64,000 nt of DNA from JBBRHQ01 sp963725315. Lineage in GTDB: Bacteria > Actinomycetota > Thermoleophilia > Solirubrobacterales > 70-9. The notes beneath the pieces are model-generated. The model worked only from the letters and a program-made list of their open reading frames with translations. It made no database searches and had not been told where the DNA came from. A program made the translations under genes and the position numbers. The stretch is taken from the NCBI GenBank assembly GCA_963725315.1, contig CAVRYA010000003.1, positions 124,001 through 188,000 of the forward strand. Direction: 5' to 3'. Positions 1 through 9,924 of the stretch are shown here, in pieces; position 1 is the first letter of the stretch, and every line of letters begins with the position of its first letter.

Positions 1-1003
1 GCCTCGCCACCTCACCGGTGGTACTCGCGGGTCCGTCGCAGGCGTCGCGCTGACCCGACAGGTAGCAGCTCGATGTAGCGCGCGGGTCCGGCTGCCTAGG
101 CCGCAGACTTCTGCCCGATCCTCGCGACTGATCAGCCCGGACTCCACGTCGGGCTCGAGCGCCTCGGCCACGGCGAGGCGGGTCCGGCGATGCCAGAGCA
201 GGCCGGCGAACGAAAGACGACGATGTAGGCGTAGTCGAGCACGACCAAGACCGAGTTGGCGTTGTCGCGGTCTGCTCTACCGCCGCGGGCACCGGTTTTC
301 CGGCGACCCAGGCGGTGGCCTGATCGAGTCCATGGCGAAGGACGAGGAGGAGCTGGACGAAGCCGTTGTTGACCGCGTGCATGAAAATGGCAATTGAGAG
401 GCCCGCAAGCGGCCACCCGATACGTCCGAGCCACGCCGACTGACCGTCGCCGCCCCGATCCCAGCACCGAACGCGGCTGTAAAGAGAGGGTGGTGCAGCG
501 CCGTTGGACCGAAGAAGTCCCGCCGCCCCGAGATAGATGTCGGCGCCGACCCGGACCCCGTCGCTGGTTGCGTGGTTGACGAAGTAGAAGAAATCCTCGG
601 TGAAGCTGAAGCCGATGCCGACCACCGCGCCGCAGATCAGGCCAGCCGTCATCCCCCTCAAACCGCCAGCCCCGACATCCCTGATCAGCACCGAGGATGC
701 AACCACGGCGATCATCAGGGCGATCCCCTTGGCGGTCTCCTCGATCACCGGCGGTGCAATCGAGTCGCCGAATACCTGGCGGGCGTTGTCGGGGATCAAG
801 GCCTTCACCGCCTCGTTGCCCACAAGGGCGATCAGGGCGGCCCCGGTTGCACCCCAGAGGGCGAGCATGAACAGAGCGGAGAGCGGGGGGCGCTCGAAGG
901 GCTCGAGAAGCCGGACCAGCAGCAGGACGACGACGGCCTGGACAACCGCATAGGTGGCAAAGAAGCCTGGGTTGACGAGAATGTTGGCGACCGGCAGAGT
1001 CAA
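1..1003 (-). pseudogene. PrsW-family intramembrane metalloprotease, frameshifted
   Basis: Read on the minus strand with frame changes, this region gives a multi-pass membrane protein with the PrsW signature: an EETAKG segment near 755, FSFTEDFFYF near 600, an FGPTALHHPLF segment near 500 in a second frame, and IFMHAVNNGF near 375 back in the first frame. PrsW proteases cleave membrane substrates such as anti-sigma factors; here the glutamates and histidines expected for metal binding are present. At least three frame changes are needed (about 525, 455 and 270), each near G/C runs. The C-terminal end reads LAVAEALEPDVESGLISRED in a third frame and stays open to the window edge. The start is uncertain; a TTG at 1003 is the first usable codon after an in-frame stop near 1084. 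Whether the gene is dead or mis-sequenced cannot be told from sequence alone. Confidence 0.7.
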
Positions 1004-1092
1004 CTCAGTTCGCCCGGAGCCTAGAGCCGGGCAGGGGTGCGATGGCGAGATCGAGGAATACGCTCCGTCTTGGGACCCCTGTCATGACCACA

Positions 1093-1122
1093 GTCGACGG
1101 CCCGCCGTAGCGGGCCGTCGAC
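1093..1122 (-). terminator. Perfect hairpin, likely terminator of the lipoprotein protease gene
   Basis: A perfect 13-bp stem (GTCGACGGCCCGC and its complement) with a 4-base loop lies 60 bases past the stop of the minus-strand protease gene. No T-run follows on either strand, so it may be a factor-assisted terminator or an mRNA 3'-end stabiliser. Confidence 0.5.
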
Positions 1123-1180
1123 ACTCAACCTCTCATCTGATATCACCGGTGCCATGCGCCGGTGCGAACCAGAGGGGCCC

Positions 1181-2413
1181 CTAGCGATTGCGAACGTACT
1201 GGTACAGATTCGATTCCGGCGTGTCGAAATATGGGCTACCCATATAGGCGCCGCCCTTCCCGGCGGGATCCCATTCAGTCGGTTTGTGGCTGTTCACTCC
1301 GTTGACCGTGCCAAGCCACGCCGAGTTCGGATTGATGATCCAGGGCCCGCCGCTCGCGCCGCCCGTCATCGTGCACGGGAGCTTCAGATGGCCGTAGCCA
1401 TCCCAGCTGTCGTATCCATAGCAGTAGGCCATGTCGGCGCCGCTGTCGTAGCTGTACTGGGGCCAGCGGCTGTCGTTCCCCGGATACCCGAAGGAGCGAC
1501 GATATTGGCTGGTGCCAAGGTTGAACGCGATCCCCTGTCCGCCGACAACGTTCACCAGGTAGCCCCTTGAGTTCGGGCTCACGAGAATCGTCGCAATGTC
1601 ATCTTGCCAAGCGTAATTCCCGTTGGTCCCGTAGACCCACGAATTGGTCGAATACACGTTTCGGGCGTACCAAATTCCGAGATTGCAAGTGTTCTCATAG
1701 CCGGGGCAAAACTGCTCCTGCTCATACCAGTAGCCGTTCCCGTTGACCACCCCGTTCTTGTCTGGATCCGGATTGAAAACGCAGTGGCCAGCTGTCAGCA
1801 CGACCGATTTGTTCTCGCTGCTGATGGCGGTAGCGGTGCACCAGTTCCAATTGGTGCCGGATCCAGGGGTAGTGTCGTAGAAGAGCCTTCCGACCTGGAC
1901 ATTTGGATTGCTGTTGTAGCTGTACGGCCAGTATCCGTTCTGGGCTGTCGCTGAGCTTGAAGCTCCGCCGGCGCTGCGCTTCTGCGTTGCTCCCGGCTCT
2001 GCCGATTTCGGGACCGGTTTCTTCGCTTTCAGTGGGACTTTGCCGGACTTGGGGTTCGCCCCGCCGACCCGCTTGCCCTTCTTCTTGCGAGGTAGCGCCT
2101 CGCGCTTCTTCACGCCAGGCGCGGTGGGGGCAGGCAACGGCTCGGCACTCGCGGACGATGCTCTTGCTCGAACTTCTCTCAGCACGTTGAATGCTCGACT
2201 TGCTGATCGTGATCCCCGGTGGCGAGCCGTATTGCTTTGAGGTCGTGGAACCTCCTCCACCGGTTCCTCCTCCACCGGTTCCTCCCCCGGTCTCGCCTCC
2301 CCCAGAGGTGGTCAACGCGGCGTTGCGCTCGGTCAATCTCCACCGCCGCACCCGCTAATCGCTCCGGCGCCCAGACTGAGGATCGCCACCAGACAGACCG
2401 CTAGACGTTCCAT
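1181..2413 (-). CDS. Trypsin-fold serine protease, predicted lipoprotein (N-terminal region frameshifted)
   Basis: The C-terminal 250 residues form an S1/V8-like serine protease: His in TAGHC, Asp in WQDDIA, Ser in GGASGGPW. The continuous frame starts at 2275 with a glutamate/valine run, but this is probably the wrong frame of a Gly-rich linker. A better start is the ATG at 2413, behind GGAGGAGC. It encodes a lipoprotein signal peptide, MERLAVCLVAILSLGAGAIS followed by GCGG, with lipobox ISGC. The reading then passes to another frame carrying GGGTGGGGTGGGG and SKQYGSPPGITISKSSIQ, and returns to the catalytic frame near 2170, before a Lys-rich segment. So two compensating frame changes (about 2350 and 2170) separate signal and catalytic domain. 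The catalytic part has visibly lower GC than its surroundings, a possible sign of transfer. Role: an exported, membrane-tethered protease of unknown substrate. Confidence 0.75.
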
Positions 2414-2643
2414 GCTCGCTCCTCCATCGTCGGTTTGGTCCTAGGGACCGGACGGGCGAGCCGGGAGGAATCTTCCCTGGGAATCGAAAGTATTGATCGA
2501 ATTTTCGGGTTGCGTCCACAGTTTTCGGTCGACTAGTCTGATCGCGCCCGGCGAGGAGGGGTGGTGCGCCGGGCGGATTGGATCGGAGCCCCGAGACCTC
2601 GTCGGACTCGCCGCGGGGGCGGTCGGGCGAAGGGGAGAAAAGC

Positions 2644-4312
2644 TTGCCATCAGCAACTGCGGGGACAGGGAAGGGCGTTGGGAGGCTCGGGCTTGCACTG
2701 GGCCTCGTGTTCCTCATCCTGGCAACGGCGGGGCCGCTTCGAGCCGACGCCGCCGGCGGAGACTCGCTGAAGCGGCTGCTGCGCGCGGGGTCGATCTCTC
2801 CCTCCACCTACGCCCTGCAGCGGGCCCGCGGCCTTTGTTCGAGCTGGGCGCGGTCCGCCGTCGCTACGGGGCGGTGCGCGCTGCGGCGTCCCGGGAGGCG
2901 ACCCCGGTGCTGGAGCGGCTCGAGGCGGCGCTGCCGAGCATGGCACCCCCGGCCCGCCGCCACGCCCTGGGGCTGGTGGCGCGCCCGACCGACGGCTTCT
3001 GCCGATCAGCTCGGCGACGGCTATGGCCGCGGCCCTAAGGGGGTGCGGCACCGCTGCTTCGCAATGGTTCGCGGCAAGGCGATCCACCCAGGCATCTGCG
3101 TCCATTGGGTCGGGCGCCACCGCGACCCTGACTCGCCGCCGCGGGGGCAGCGCGCCGCCACGGTCCGCACCCTGAAGCGGGTCTGGCGGACCGAGGTCTG
3201 GAAGATGGGCTACCGGGCGCCGCTCGCGGACTTCGGCCCACGCCTGGGACAGGGGCCCAACGCGCGGCCTCGACGTCTACCTCAAGGACGTCGGCGGCGA
3301 CGGGCTTTACGGCTACTGCATGGGACCCGCCGAAGAAGCCCTCCGCCGAGCAGCGCAAGCGACGCCGCGCCCCGCCTACTGCGTCCTCGACAACGACTTC
3401 TCCTGCGGCCAGTTCCCCACCGGCGTCTCCGGGCGGGACGCGCTTCACGTCACGGTCGCGCACGAGTTCTTCCACGCGATCCAGTTCGCCTACGACGCCT
3501 CCAAGAGGGACCGCTGGCTGCGGGAGGGGACCGCCACCTGGATGGAGGACGAGGTCTACGACCGCGTCAACGCCAACTACGCCGTCCTCGACGAGAGCCC
3601 CCTGAGCCAGCCGGAGGTTCCCCTGGATGCATTCCGGCAAGCGACGACGGGCAGGACTTCGAGTACGGAGCCTGGATCTTCTGGCGCTTCCTCTCCGAGT
3701 ACTACGGGATCCCGGGCCGTGATCAGGAAGGTCTGGGCGCAGGCCTCTCCCCGCAGGGGACGTAACCTTGATGCGCTCGAGGCGGTGCGGGCGGTTGTGG
3801 GTCACGGGCGCGCCGGCCCCCGCAGCTGTCGAGTGATCTGCGGCGGCGCAGCTTTCGCGATGTGTTCGCGGAGTTCGCGGCGAGGGTCCGCGCCTACTTG
3901 ATCCCCGAGGCATTCGCCGAGGGGGCCCAGTACTTCCAGGCACTGCACGGGCAGCTTGCAATCAACGACGCCGATTTCCTGCTCAGCGAACCAGGCGAAA
4001 CGACCGGATACCGGCAACTCAGGGTCGACCACCTCAGTAACCGCGAGGCGATCGCGACCCTCAACTCCAACTCGCTGACCGACCCGTCAGTTCGGGTCAC
4101 GGTCGATCTGCCCGCCGCGGGCGGCGCCCTCTGCTGTGGTGTTCGCCTTCCACCCCGACGGCAGCGTCGCGCTGCCCGTGTCGATCCCCCTGAACGACCA
4201 AGGCAACGGGTCGGCGGTCTTCGATGCCTCGGAGGTCTGGCTGATCCTCGCCAACGCCAGCGGAGATCGAAACGCTCAGTCGTTCCGCTATCGGTTCGAG
4301 GTGGAGCGATGA
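2644..4312 (+). pseudogene. Secreted HExxH metallopeptidase, multiple frameshifts
   Basis: The likely start is TTG at 2644 behind AGGGGAG, followed by a signal peptide with the hydrophobic core LALGLVFLILATAGPL. The zinc site HEFFH, in HVTVAHEFFHAIQFAYD near 3,450-3,495, and a downstream EGTATWMED segment (third ligand candidate) mark a gluzincin-like peptidase. Coding signal jumps between frames at least six times (about 2820, 3030, 3260, 3650, 3770 and 4130). The end reads FRYRFEVER and stops at 4312. The stop overlaps the start of the next gene (ATGA), so the two were probably co-transcribed. Product: an exported metallopeptidase, now either inactive or mis-sequenced. The exact family is not resolved. 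Confidence 0.65.
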
Positions 4313-6866
4313 GCGTTCGGACGATTCGATACATCCTCCCGCTGGCGGCGGTCATGCTCGCTTCGATCTCGGTGCCGACGCTTGTGCCGGCCGCTTTCGG
4401 CGAGGGTCCGTGCGCCACCACCCCTCCACCTGGGGCGATCGTCGACGCGGCGGGCGATGGCGCCGGGGTGGTCGTCGGCACGAGCGGGGACGACGTGATC
4501 TACGGCCTCGGCGGGGACGACGTGATCTACGGCCTCGGCGGTGGCGATCTGATCTGCGGTGGGGACGGGGGCGACACAATCGTCGGCGGCAGCGGGGACG
4601 GACGCTCTCCGAGACGGAGACGATCAGATCTACGGCGAGGCGGGAGACGACCCGATCCTCTGGGGCGAGGAGGGCGCGGACACCGTCGACGGGGGTGCGG
4701 GCAGCGACGGGAGCGACAACTACGTCTACGGCGGGGATGGGCCGGATACGGTCAGCGGCGGCGATGGCACCGACTTCCTCACGGGTGGAGCCGGTGCGGA
4801 TGTCGTCGAAGGGGGAGGCGCTGGAGACGCTCTCTACGGTGATCTCGGCGCATCCGATGCGGCGTGCGCTGCCGACCAGCCACCCTGCGACGACACGCTT
4901 TCGGGCGGAGATGGGAACGATGCGATCGCCGGAGACCCTGGCGAGGACGACAGGGCGAGCTACGCGAACTCGCCGGCTCCGGTCACGGTGGACCTTGCCG
5001 CAGGTACCGCCACGGTGGCGACGGGGGGATCTTCTGACCGGGGTCGAAGAGGTTTCGGGATCGGCTCATGGCGAAACTTGCTGGGCGATGACGGTAACAA
5101 CGAACTGATCGGCGAGGGCGGAGACGATACGCTCGCCGGAAGAGGCGGGGGCGATCGCGTTTCCTATCCGAAGCCCCCACGGGCGTCACCGTGGACCTTG
5201 CCGCCGGTACCGCCGCAGGCGGCGACGGCAATGACCAGCTATCCGGCTTCGAGCAGATCTCCGGCTCCGAGCACGACGACACGCTGCTCGGTGACGGTGC
5301 GGAGAACGGCATCTTCGGCCGGGGGGGCGACGATGTCATCGACGGCAGGGGCCAGGGTGATTCCGAGGGCGACGCGGCCCTCTTCATTCAGACGCTCCCT
5401 CTGGGGTCACGGTGGACCTTGCAGCCGGCACCGCCAGCGGCGGTGACGGCAACGACCAGCTGGCCGGCATCGAGCGGTTGGGGGGCTGAGGCACGACGAC
5501 ACGCTGCTCGGCGATCAGAACGGCAACGCGTCTTCGCTGATGGGGGGGACGCCGTATCGACGGCAGAGGCAAGGACGACGGAGTCAATTTCGGTCCTGCG
5601 TGCACCGGCGTCTTCGTCAACCTGACCGGAGGTACCGCGCTGGGTGGATGCACCGGTTCGGACAGGCTCAGTGGTATCGAGACGGTCTCCGGTTCGGATT
5701 TCGGCGACAGCCTGGTCGGCGACGACCGGAGCAACGTCCTGCGCGGGCTTCGCGGTGATGACCAGATCTGGGGTCGTGGCGGCGGGGACACGCTGAGCGG
5801 GGGTCCCGGCACGGACGACCTGTTCGGCGGACCCGGGGTCCTCGACACCGCCGACTACACCGGGGCACCATCTGCGGTTGACGTCAATCTCGCCACCGGC
5901 CAGGCCAGCGGCGGCGATGGGACTGACGCTCTCGCCGGCATCGAGGGTATCTACGGCTCCCCCGGGGACGACAAGCTGTTCGGCGACGAGGGCGAGAACT
6001 ACTTCATGGGCTTCGACGGAGTGGACGGGATAGACGGAGGGGACATAGCGGCGGGACCAGGCGGAACCCCGGTGCGCGACACGGTGCTCTACTTCGCCAG
6101 CAGCGGGTCGGACGGGCGGGTCGATTTCGACACCGGCCCAGTCACGGTGGATCTGACCAAGGGAGCGGGGTTGAACCAGGCAGACAGCTCCGGTCCCGAC
6201 ACGCTGAGCGGCATCGAGGACGTGGTCGGCTCGACGGCGGACGACGTGCTGATCGGAGATTCCCGGCCGATACCTTCCAGGGCGATGCCGGCGATGACCA
6301 CATCTTCGGCCGCGGGGGCAATGACTCGTTCGCCGGGGACGCGGGAAACGACGAGTTGCGGGGGGGGCCGGGGCGGTATGACTTCGTGCACTACCTCTTC
6401 GATCCGGCGGTGAAGGCCGATTTGGCGAAGCACGTTGTCTGGGTTCGAAGGGGGATTCCGGGCCGTCGGGTGCGGCAACCTCATCCGTGGAACGAGAAGG
6501 ATTCCCCGGTGAGGGGGATGGAGGTACTGGCCGGCAGTCCAAACAAGGACGTTCTGCTTGGCAGCAGCGGGAAGGACTTCCTGATCGGTGGGGCCGGGAA
6601 GGACACCCTGCGCGGGCGAGCCGGCGACGACACCCTGAGGGGCGGGGGCATCTTCCGCCTCCGCTCGCCGTCCTCCACCGCTCGGCCCCATCCAGAGTCC
6701 CTGCTGGACGGCGGGGGCGGCCATGGCCACTCGCCTCGGTCCGGCTCGGCGGCACTGCGAATCCAGGTCGTTGCCTGCGGACCTCCAGCGCCAGCTCGAT
6801 CAGCTGATCAGGGCGCTGCAGGCGGACATTCAGCAACACAGGCACAGGCGCAGATCACACCTCTAG
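4309..6866 (+). pseudogene. RTX-type (hemolysin-like) calcium-binding repeat protein, frameshifted
   Basis: The ATG at 4309 overlaps the upstream stop. It encodes a signal peptide (YILPLAAVMLASISVPTLVPA) and then Gly/Asp nonapeptides such as GTSGDDVIYGLGGDDVIYGL. These GGxGxDxUx repeats bind calcium and fold into a beta-roll in secreted proteins. Coding signal changes frame near 4600, 5100, 5390, 5490, 6270 and 6650, mostly at runs of four or more G. One reading of the end is a short helical tail, DLQRQLDQLIRALQADI, stopping at 6866; another frame stays open to 6922. The 6866 reading is favoured because its TAG shares a CTAG with the stop of the convergent TIR-WD40 gene. No toxin or enzyme domain is recognisable; an adhesin or surface-layer role is inference. 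Confidence 0.65.
4975..6260 (+). repeat. Six ~60-80-residue cassettes within the RTX-type gene
   Basis: A cassette of the form VTVDLAAGTA, GGDGNDQLSGFE, SGSxxDDTLLGD, then RTX nonapeptides recurs near 4980, 5185, 5405, 5625, 5880 and 6145. The copies are strongly diverged at DNA level except for the first three, which keep stretches of near identity. The periodicity is a protein repeat, not a CRISPR or mobile element. Confidence 0.6.
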
Positions 6867-9661
6867 TCGCTGGGGGAGGACTCGGCCAGCAGGTGTGCCC
6901 GATCCTCGGGCAGCAGCACTGAGTCGACGCGACTCTCTGCGCGCTTCAGGAGGCGGTCCGGCGAGACGCAGAGACTGCAGCGCATGATCCGCGCAGTGTT
7001 GTCGTAGCTCGCCCCGAGGACGCGATCGCCATGCAAACCGAAGGCAACGCTCTGCACACTCGTCCCCGAACCCGTGCAACACATCGAGCTGCTCCCCGGA
7101 CGGGACCTCCCAGACTCGGATGGTTCGGTCAGCGCTTGCTGTGGCGATCCGCTCGCCGTCCCGGCTGAACGCGATCCCAAGGACGCCGCCGCTGTGACCA
7201 TTCAGCACGCCCAGTGGCCTTCCGGTCGCCGCGTTCCAGATCCGGCCCGTGGTGTCCTCGCTGGCCGTCGCCAGATACCGTCCGTCGGGACTGAAGGCCA
7301 CATCCCCGACGAAGTCGGTATGGCCGCGGAGGACCCTGGGCTTGCCTGACGAGAGTGACCATAGCCGCGCCTTCGGGCCCCCGGTGGCGATGCTGTCGCC
7401 GTCTGGATTCCAGTCGACCGCGTTGTAGGAGATATCGCCCGGTACGCGACCGAGTGTGCGCAGCAGCTCGCCTGACCGCGACTCCCAAATCCGGACCGTC
7501 GAGTACCGGGCCGGCGAGTCGGAGCCCGACTGCCCCCGCGGTCGCCACCCGCGATCCGTCGGGGCTCCAGGTCGCCGAGTAGGCGAAGCCAGCGGGACAG
7601 CAAAGTGCGGACAGCCGCTTGCCGCTGTCGGCGTCCCAGATCCGGGCGACCCCGTCATCCCCCACGGTGAGAATCCTCCTTCCGTCGGGACTGAACTCGC
7701 CACTCCAGACGTAGCCGCCGGTCTCGGGACGGATCGAAAGAAGTCGCCGCGTCCCCGTCGCGTCCCAGATTGTCGCAAAGTCTCCCTCGCCCGTGGTTAG
7801 GATCCGCGCCCCATCCGGTGAGACATCACCCGACACCACATCTCCCGCGCTTCGCAGCAGCTTGATCGTATCGTCGTTGACCGAGCGCCAGACACGCGCG
7901 GTGCGGTCGTCGCCGGCCGTGACCACGTACCTGCCGTCTGGGCTGAAGGCCGCCCTCACGACCCCGCCCGTGTGACCCAGGAAGGTGCTGATCAGCCGCG
8001 GACGCCGTGCTCCCAGGACCTTGTAGAGGCGGGCCGCTCCGTCGAGCCCGGCGGTGACGATGTAGCGCCCGTCGGGACTGTATGAGGCGGAGTAAAGGAG
8101 ATCATCGGCCTCGGGCAGGACGAACTGGAGGTGGCGGTTGTGCACCGACCAGATGCGCGCCTTGTGGTCATCGCTGCTGGTGATCGCCTGCCGGCCATCG
8201 GGGCTGAAGGACGCGGAGTTGACCTCAGCGCCACCCGCGGAGAGCCTCCGGATGACCTGGCCGGTGCGGGTATCCGAGATGTACGCGATTCCACTCGCCG
8301 AGGCGGAGATCACCAACTTCCCGTCCGGACTGAACTCGGCGTCGTAGATGGCTTTGCGGTTCGGCTGCGTGAATAGCACTCGCAGCGGCTTGGATGAGCG
8401 CGCATCCCAGAGCCGCACGGTGCCGTCGGATCCCGCTGTGAGCACGAGCCGACCGTCGGGGCTATAGCGGGCCGACTTGACGCGTCCCTCATGTGCCTTC
8501 CAGCTCGCCACGGGCTTGGAGGAGGGGGGACGCCAGATCTGGACATAACCGTCCTGCGCACCCGTCACCACGTACCTGCCGTCGGGACTGAACCCGGCCG
8601 ACTGCTGCTCGCCGTGGTCGGAGCGGAGCACCTGAATCAGCTTCCCGGTCGCCGGTTTCCAGATTCGGTCCGTCCCATCCGCACTCGCGGTGACGACCTC
8701 GCTCCCGTCAGGGCTGAAGGCGGCGTCGAGCAGCTGGCCATGATGACCGCGCAGCACCCGTCGGATATAGCTCGTCTCCTCCAGGGACTGCCGGATCGCC
8801 TGCTCGGCCTCCGGCGTTCCCGCCGTCCGCTCTGCCTCGACGCTGAGCAGGAGACTTCGCTCGGGATCGGTCGCGAGGCCGAGGAGCGCCGATGCGGCCA
8901 ACTCCCTCGAGCGGGAATCGTGCGCCTCGTTCTCTGCCCGGTTGCGCTGAAGCAGCGCGAAGGCGGCAAGCGCCAGGGCGACGATCAGCCCAGCGGCAAG
9001 CGCTCCCGTCCAGATCCGCTGGCCCCTCGTCGCGGCGCGACGACTGGCGAGGATGTATTCGGTGTGAAGGACCGTTGGCTGGGGGTCCTTGCGCTCGTCG
9101 ACCTGGCTGAGCCACCGCTCCGCCTCGCTGAGGTCCCGGCCCCGGAGGACGAAGCTCCGGTCGCGGTCGTGCTCGTCCCACTCGAGCGCCCGGACCTGAA
9201 GGCGGGTGTGGTCACGCACCCAGTCGGGATCGGTGTCAAGGGCCTCGGTGAGGGACCGGACGGAGGCTCGAAATCACTCTGATCGGTGAAGAAGATCCAG
9301 TTCCGGGTCCTGGCGGCTTCGGGCACCTCTTCGGCCGGCACCTCGCGGCTGACAATCGGCACGATTCGCTTGTTGAGGCTCGCGGCATGCTCGATCTCTT
9401 CCCGGCAGACGTCGGAGACGACCGAGTCGGGGCTGATCACAAAGACGAAGGCCTCGGCGCTCTCGATCGCCCCCGCACCTCCCGCATCCACTCCGCGGTG
9501 GGCGGGATGTCGTGCCAGTCGATCCAGCAGCCACGGCCTAGCTCTTCGAGGGCCAGGTGCAGGCGGCGGACGAACTCCAAGTCGCGGCGCGAGTAGGAGA
9601 TGAAGATCTCGCTGCCGACCGCGGGACCCCCATCCACAGCCTTCTCCTCGACTGCGCCCAT
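6863..9661 (-). pseudogene. TIR domain - transmembrane - 14 WD40 repeat protein, frameshifted
   Basis: The start is ATG at 9661 behind GGAGGAG. The N-terminus is a TIR domain: FISYSRRD, CWIDWHDIPPTAEW, then FVFVISPDSVVSDVCREEIE and RIVPIVSREVP. After a linker comes one transmembrane helix (TGALAAGLIVALALAAFALL near 8,960-9,020), then a stretch typical of bacterial WD40 receptors (ATDPERSLLLSVEAERTA), then 14 WD40 repeats recognisable by SPDG turns. Fourteen repeats fit two seven-bladed propellers. Bacterial TIR domains often cleave NAD+ or make signalling nucleotides; WD40 propellers usually sense or bind proteins. No STAND NTPase lies between them. Frame changes occur near 9475, 9260, 7535 and 7065. 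The gene converges on the RTX gene, with stops sharing CTAG. Confidence 0.7.
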
Positions 9662-9869
9662 CCAGCTCCTCCGGATCTCGCGCGGACGCCTTGACTCCGC
9701 CACGGAGTCGGCTCAGTGAGCCGACCCTACCTCCTTGCTCCTGATCCGTCCAGCAGTGGCGGTGCACGCTTGCGGACCGATCCTCGTCGCCCTGTTTTTC
9801 AGGGTCCCCAACGTGCATCGATCACACGTTCGGGGTTCGGGAAGACCCCCCTTCGTGCTCCCGTCTGGT

Positions 9870-9889
9870 GCCACATACGTAGATGTGGC
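9870..9889. promoter_or_regulatory. Small inverted repeat upstream of the M6 protease gene
   Basis: GCCACAT and ATGTGGC flank a 6-base centre 36 bases before the protease start. It could be an operator or a 5'-leader hairpin. The rest of 9,662-9,924 shows no gene. Confidence 0.35.
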
Positions 9890-9924
9890 CTCACATTTGG
9901 GGCGCCCGAACAAAGGAGAGCGAG

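Noticed and set aside
4480..6650. CRISPR-like periodic DNA in the RTX-type gene
   Set aside because: The period follows codons of Gly/Asp repeats, units vary in length, and there are no spacers or cas genes.
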